Shown here: positions 1-6,264 of the stretch, piece by piece
Layout of the letters: the number at the start of each line of letters is the position of its first letter
Position numbering within the stretch: position 1 is the first letter of the stretch
From: Pyramidobacter sp.
GTDB taxonomy: Bacteria > Synergistota > Synergistia > Synergistales > Dethiosulfovibrionaceae
DNA: 6,264 nt
Direction of reading: 5' to 3'
Assembly (NCBI GenBank): GCA_017940445.1
Contig: JAGAYQ010000229.1
Coordinates: 1-6,264 of the forward strand
Made by a program: the position numbers and the translations under genes
The notes under the pieces: generated by a model
The model's input: only the letters and a program-made list of their open reading frames with translations
Told to the model about the DNA's origin: nothing
Databases searched by the model: none

Positions 1-3732
<3,732 letters not shown>

Positions 3733-3756
3733 AACAAAAATAAAAAACGGTAAACT

Positions 3757-3793
3757 GTGTAAAATAAAAGCGAAGAAAGTCGCTTGTTTACAC
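3757..3793 (+). other. Stem-loop just after rpoC, upstream of the main terminator
   Basis: GTGTAAA (3757-3763) pairs perfectly with TTTACAC (3787-3793). Inside, AAGCGA (3768-3773) pairs with TCGCTT (3780-3785) around the loop AGAAAG. A four-base ATAA bulge on one side faces a single G on the other. No T-run follows, so this is not a terminator by itself. It lies 24 bases after the rpoC stop and two bases before the strong terminator hairpin. It may protect or help process the rpoC 3' end, or support termination. Pairing is seen directly; the role is inferred. Confidence 0.55.
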
Positions 3794-3795
3794 GA

Positions 3796-3844
3796 AACGG
3801 GGCGTGCTAAATGCTTGACATTAGCACGCCCCGTTGTTATTATT
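3796..3844 (+). terminator. Rho-independent terminator of the rpoBC operon
   Basis: AACGGGGCGTGCTAA (3796-3810) and TTAGCACGCCCCGTT (3821-3835) form a perfect 15-bp GC-rich stem closed by a 10-base loop, ATGCTTGACA. The tail GTTATTATT is T-rich but not a pure T-run, so efficiency may be partial. It sits 63 bases after the rpoC stop and should end the rpoC transcript. Its loop, right arm and tail also hold the -35, spacer and -10 of the promoter for the next operon. Confidence 0.85.
3815..3843 (+). promoter_or_regulatory. Predicted sigma-70-type promoter for rpsL-rpsG-fusA, embedded in the terminator
   Basis: A perfect -35 TTGACA (3815-3820) is followed by exactly 17 bases and then by -10 TATTAT (3838-3843, five of six consensus bases). 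A TG at 3835-3836 one base upstream makes it an extended -10. The predicted transcription start is near 3850, giving a leader of about 285 bases before rpsL. The -35 lies in the terminator loop, the spacer is the right arm of the stem, and the -10 overlaps the T-rich tail. I saw no promoter of comparable quality elsewhere in the intergenic region. No transcription data were available. Confidence 0.75.
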
Positions 3845-3849
3845 CTCGG

Positions 3850-4134
3850 AGGTCTTTCGTGCGAGGGTGAACTGTGTCCTTTTATCGGGAACCGCTGTGA
3901 TTCCAAGGCGCGTTCTTTCCCTCTCGGAAAGGTTTACGTCTGGACGCAGAATGGTTCGTCTGCCGCGGAGATGCTCCAAACCCAGAGCAGGCAAAGCTCT
4001 CGAAAGAGGCTGGTTTCTTCCCCCGTGCGGAACTTTCCAGACAATCCCGGACCGGTGACATCGAACGGAAGACAGCCGAAAATTCATTTCGGCAGAACTT
4101 ATACATCTCAAGTTTTTGAGAAGGAGGAAACAGC
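3850..4134 (+). promoter_or_regulatory. Long structured 5' leader of the str operon, no gene recognised
   Basis: This is about 285 bases between the predicted start and rpsL, with no convincing gene. Local inverted repeats seen: GGAA/TTCC (3888-3891/3901-3904); CTTTCC/GGAAAG (3915-3920/3926-3931); GCAGA/TCTGC (3946-3950/3959-3963); AAACC/GGTTT (3978-3982/4012-4016) enclosing AGAGC/GCTCT (3984-3988/3996-4000); GCCGAAA/TTTCGGC (4075-4081/4087-4093); and TCTCAA/TTGAGA (4106-4111/4116-4121), which abuts the Shine-Dalgarno sequence. The CTCT at 3997-4000 can alternatively pair with AGAG at 4005-4008, giving two exclusive folds. It matches no riboswitch or ribosomal leader that I can name. Autogenous control by S7 or S12 is a plausible inference. 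Confidence 0.5.
4121..4127 (+). promoter_or_regulatory. Strong Shine-Dalgarno sequence fixing the GTG start of rpsL
   Basis: AAGGAGG matches the anti-Shine-Dalgarno closely and lies seven bases before the GTG at 4135. It supports that non-ATG start, because the protein then begins MPTINQL as in other S12 proteins. A 6-bp hairpin (4106-4121) ends at its first base and leaves the GGAGG core unpaired. Confidence 0.9.
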
Positions 4135-4509
4135 GTGCCAACTATCAATCAGCTTGTGCGCAAAGGCCGCACCGCTCCGGTGACGAAGTCGGCGTCTCCC
4201 GCTCTTCAGAACTCGCCCGTCCGCCGCGGCGTGTGCACCCGTGTTTACACGGTTACTCCCAAGAAGCCCAACTCGGCTCTTCGTAAGGTCGCCCGTGTCC
4301 GTCTTACCAACGGGATCGAGGTCACGTCCTACATCCCCGGCGTCGGTCACAACCTTCAGGAGCACTCCGTCGTGCTCGTGCGCGGCGGTCGTGTCAAGGA
4401 CCTTCCCGGCGTCCGCTATCACATCGTCCGCGGAACTCTTGACTGCGGCGGCGTTGCTGATCGCAAGCGCAGCCGTTCCAAGTACGGCGCTCGCCGTCCG
4501 AAGAACTAG
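4135..4509 (+). CDS. rpsL: Small-subunit ribosomal protein S12
   Basis: S12 sits at the 30S decoding centre, contacts the A-site codon-anticodon helix and sets translational accuracy. The product has 124 residues, the usual length, with the canonical start MPTINQL, the decoding loop [11 protein letters not shown] (residues 41-51) and the loop [11 protein letters not shown] (82-92). Lys43 and Lys88, the classical streptomycin-resistance positions (numbered with Met1), are wild type, so the protein predicts sensitivity at this target. Asp89, the residue methylthiolated by RimO in E. coli, is present. The start is GTG, chosen for family agreement and the AAGGAGG seven bases upstream. Codon use is strongly biased (CTT/CTC, CGT/CGC, no CTG, AGG or ATA), as expected for a highly expressed gene. 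It is first in the str operon, 19 bases ahead of rpsG, and is probably transcribed from the promoter at 3815-3843. Confidence 0.98.
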   Translation: MPTINQLVRKGRTAPVTKSASPALQNSPVRRGVCTRVYTVTPKKPNSALRKVARVRLTNGIEVTSYIPGVGHNLQEHSVVLVRGGRVKDLPGVRYHIVRGTLDCGGVADRKRSRSKYGARRPKN

Positions 4510-4528
4510 TTTTTAAGGGGGAAATTCC

Positions 4529-4999
4529 ATGCCGCGCAAAGGGCATATCAAAAGACGTGAGACGCTTGCCGACGCGACTTACGGCAGCACCGTTATCACG
4601 AAGTTCATCAACACTCTGATGCTTGACGGCAAAAAGAGTACCGCCGAGGGCATCATGTACGGCGCGCTTGAGCGCGCTTCTGAGAAGCTCAAGGTCGAGC
4701 CCATGGCTCTCTTTGAGAAGGCGATGGAGAACGTCAAGCCCGCGGTCGAGGTTCGTTCCCGCCGCGTCGGCGGCGCGACCTATCAGGTCCCCGTCGAGGT
4801 TGCTCCTGCTCGCGCTCAGGCTCTGGCTATCCGCTGGATCATCTCCTATGCCCGCGGCAAGAAGGGCATGCCCATGGCTGAGCGTCTTGCCCGCGAGCTG
4901 ATGGATGCCTACAACAACGAAGGCAGCTCCGTCAAGAAGCGCGAAGATACGCATAAGATGGCCGAGGCCAACCGTGCCTTCGCTCACTACCGCTGGTAG
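4529..4999 (+). CDS. rpsG: Small-subunit ribosomal protein S7
   Basis: S7 is a primary 16S rRNA binder that nucleates assembly of the 30S head and lies at the E site and mRNA exit. The product has 156 residues, a standard length, and begins [11 protein letters not shown]. It contains the conserved [18 protein letters not shown], the rRNA-contacting [19 protein letters not shown], and the C-terminal block [20 protein letters not shown], ending at RW without the short extra tail of E. coli K-12. AAGGGGG (4515-4521) lies seven bases before the ATG; it departs from AGGAGG at one base. In E. coli, S7 represses the operon by binding the S12-S7 gap (about 96 bases there). Here the gap is 19 bases, so that site cannot exist in the same form. 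fusA follows after 26 bases. Confidence 0.98.
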   Translation: MPRKGHIKRRETLADATYGSTVITKFINTLMLDGKKSTAEGIMYGALERASEKLKVEPMALFEKAMENVKPAVEVRSRRVGGATYQVPVEVAPARAQALAIRWIISYARGKKGMPMAERLARELMDAYNNEGSSVKKREDTHKMAEANRAFAHYRW

Positions 5000-5025
5000 T
5001 TTTTTCAGCAGTCAGGTGAAGTCTT

Positions 5026-6264
5026 ATGCTGACTAAAGATCTGTCAAAGATCCGCAACATTGGCATCGCGGCCCACATCGACGCCGGCAAGACGACGACT
5101 TCCGAGCGCATCCTGTTCTTCACTGGCGTGAACTACAAGATCGGCGAAGTCCACGACGGCGCTGCGACGATGGACTGGATGGCTCAGGAGCGTGAGCGTG
5201 GCATCACGATCACCTCGGCGGCCATCACCTGCCAGTGGAAGGATTGCTACATCAATCTTATTGACACTCCCGGCCACGTAGATTTTACGGTCGAGGTCGA
5301 GCGCTCCCTGCGCGTCCTTGACGGCGCCGTGTCCGTGTTCTGTGCTGTCGGCGGCGTTGAGCCCCAGTCGGAAACGGTCTGGCGTCAGGCTGACAAGTAC
5401 AAGGTTCCCCGTGTTGCGTTCGTCAACAAGATGGACCGCGTCGGCGCGAACTTCCTCAACGTAGTCGAGCAGATTCACGACCGTCTCGGCGCCCGTGCCG
5501 TGCCTGTCGTCCTTCCGATCGGAGCGGAGGAGTCCTTCCAGGGCATCGTCGATCTGATCCAGATGAAGGAAGTTGTTTACCTCGACGAGACTGGCGCTCA
5601 TCCTGAGCTCCGCGACATCCCCTCGGACATGGCCGAGGAAGCTCAGATGTACCGCGAACACCTCATTGAGCAGCTGGCTGACGTCGACGACGAGATCATG
5701 AGCCTGGTGCTCGATGACAAGGTGCCGACGGTCGAGCAGATCAAAGCGGCCATCCGCCGTCAGACGATCGCGCTCAAGTTCGTGCCCTGCTTCTGCGGCA
5801 GCGCTTTCAAGAACAAGGGCATCCAGCCCCTGCTTGACGCGGTTGTCGACTACCTGCCCAGCCCGCTTGATGTCCCCGCGGTCGAAGGCACGTCGCCCGA
5901 TGATGAGACGAAGGTCATCGAGCGTCACGCCAAGCTTGACGAGCCGGTCTCGGCCCTGGCGTTCAAGATCGCTGTCGATCCGTTCGTCGGCCGTCTGACG
6001 TTCTGCCGCATCTACTCCGGTATGCTTCGCACCGGCGATACGCTTTACAATCCCGCGAGCCGCAAGCGTGAGCGTATCGGCCGCATCCTTCTGATGCACT
6101 CCAACAAGCGCATCGACATCGAGGATGCCAGCGCCGGTATGATCGTTGCCCTGCCCAGCCTCAAGAACACACGCACGGGCGACACGCTCTGCGATGAAAA
6201 CAACCCCGTCGTGCTTGAGAGTCTGACCTTCCCTGCGCCCGTCATCACGCTGGCTGTCGAGCCG
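5026..6264 (+). CDS. fusA: Translation elongation factor G (EF-G), 3'-truncated by the window edge
   Basis: EF-G is the GTPase that drives translocation of tRNAs and mRNA and, with ribosome recycling factor, splits ribosomes. The first 413 residues are present out of about 690 in the family; the frame is open at the right edge. Visible GTPase motifs are G1 AHIDAGKT (16-23), switch [10 protein letters not shown] (55-63), G3 DTPGH (80-84) with the catalytic His84, G4 NKMD (134-137), and G5-type CGSAFKNKG (257-265). The domain G' insert falls between G4 and G5, and domain II starts with [11 protein letters not shown] and continues to the edge. The intact RGITIT and [18 protein letters not shown] stretches fit the canonical housekeeping EF-G. 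AGGTGA (5014-5019) is six bases before the ATG. Domains III-V, including the fusidic-acid contact region, lie outside the window. It is co-transcribed with rpsL and rpsG. Confidence 0.98.
   Translation, partial: MLTKDLSKIRNIGIAAHIDAGKTTTSERILFFTGVNYKIGEVHDGAATMDWMAQERERGITITSAAITCQWKDCYINLIDTPGHVDFTVEVERSLRVLDGAVSVFCAVGGVEPQSETVWRQADKYKVPRVAFVNKMDRVGANFLNVVEQIHDRLGARAVPVVLPIGAEESFQGIVDLIQMKEVVYLDETGAHPELRDIPSDMAEEAQMYREHLIEQLADVDDEIMSLVLDDKVPTVEQIKAAIRRQTIALKFVPCFCGSAFKNKGIQPLLDAVVDYLPSPLDVPAVEGTSPDDETKVIERHAKLDEPVSALAFKIAVDPFVGRLTFCRIYSGMLRTGDTLYNPASRKRERIGRILLMHSNKRIDIEDASAGMIVALPSLKNTRTGDTLCDENNPVVLESLTFPAPVITLAVEP

Noticed and set aside
3848..3870. GGAGGT followed five bases later by GTG CGA GGG TGA, a possible three-residue leader peptide
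   Set aside because: The predicted transcription start near 3850 falls within the putative Shine-Dalgarno, and so short a frame arises easily by chance. It would matter only if the real start is further upstream.
3863..3897. AGGGTGAAC and ACCGC in the leader, recalling the T-box AGGGTGG-ACCGCG motif
   Set aside because: The two parts are separated, no terminator/antiterminator or specifier loop is in the right place, and the downstream genes are not typical T-box targets.
3912..3920. GTTCTTTCC resembling a boxA antitermination site
   Set aside because: Only about seven core bases agree, with no boxB or other supporting element nearby, so chance is likely.
4099..4105. TTATACA as a possible -10 close to rpsL
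   Set aside because: The expected -35 position (~4077-4082) reads CGAAAA, which is not promoter-like, and the site is far weaker than the one at 3815-3843.
3815..4183. Open frame of 122 codons starting inside the terminator loop and running into rpsL
   Set aside because: Its start is the -35 hexamer, it would precede the predicted transcript start, it overlaps rpsL out of frame, and the product looks like random sequence. Other short frames in 3821-4148 on both strands fail for similar reasons.
4394..4987. 197-codon open frame on the minus strand over the end of rpsL and rpsG
   Set aside because: It spans two certain ribosomal-protein genes in antisense and resembles no family; a shadow of biased codon use.
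5044..6099. 351-codon open frame on the minus strand opposite fusA
   Set aside because: It lies wholly antisense to a certain EF-G frame, has no recognisable domain, and its composition is what GC-rich third positions produce on the opposite strand.

Overview
The window lies in the conserved RNA polymerase / str ribosomal-protein region of a bacterial chromosome, all on the + strand. In order it holds the 3' part of rpoC (β' subunit, cut at the left edge), a 402-base intergenic region, rpsL (S12), rpsG (S7) and the 5' 413 codons of fusA (EF-G, cut at the right edge). No mobile element, CRISPR array, tRNA or rRNA was seen.

The DNA looks GC-rich. β' lacks the large trigger-loop insertion (SI3) of Proteobacteria, reading almost directly from the trigger loop into a Gram-positive/Thermus-like [20 protein letters not shown] stretch. 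It carries a long extra block between the last two universally conserved segments. With the gene order and the S12, S7 and EF-G sequences, this suggests a Synergistota-like bacterium (inference, about 50% sure; a deep Bacillota-like lineage is the main alternative). Two AGA, five AGG and six ATA codons are confined to the first ~490 bases. There the codon style differs sharply from the rest, so the left end may come from a different genome, by recombination or by metagenome mis-assembly.

Region by region: (1) 1-3732, rpoC, with rudder, switch 2, catalytic NADFDGD, secondary-channel rim, bridge helix, four-Cys zinc site, trigger loop, a ~330-residue extra block and an acidic tail. (2) 3733-4134, two tandem stem-loops, the second a perfect 15-bp terminator-type hairpin. 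A near-consensus sigma-70-type promoter is nested in it: TTGACA in the hairpin loop, a 17-base spacer, and an extended TATTAT -10 in the T-rich tail. A ~285-base leader with several local hairpins, two of them mutually exclusive, runs from there to rpsL. (3) 4135-6264, the str operon, with gaps of 19 and 26 bases and a good Shine-Dalgarno sequence before each gene.

The genes build and run the gene-expression machinery: β' is half of the RNA polymerase catalytic centre, S12 and S7 are small-subunit proteins at the decoding centre and in the head, and EF-G drives translocation. The terminator/promoter overlap indicates that the str genes can be transcribed independently of rpoBC. The 19-base S12-S7 gap leaves little room for an E. 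coli-type S7 translational operator, so the long leader is the more likely control site.
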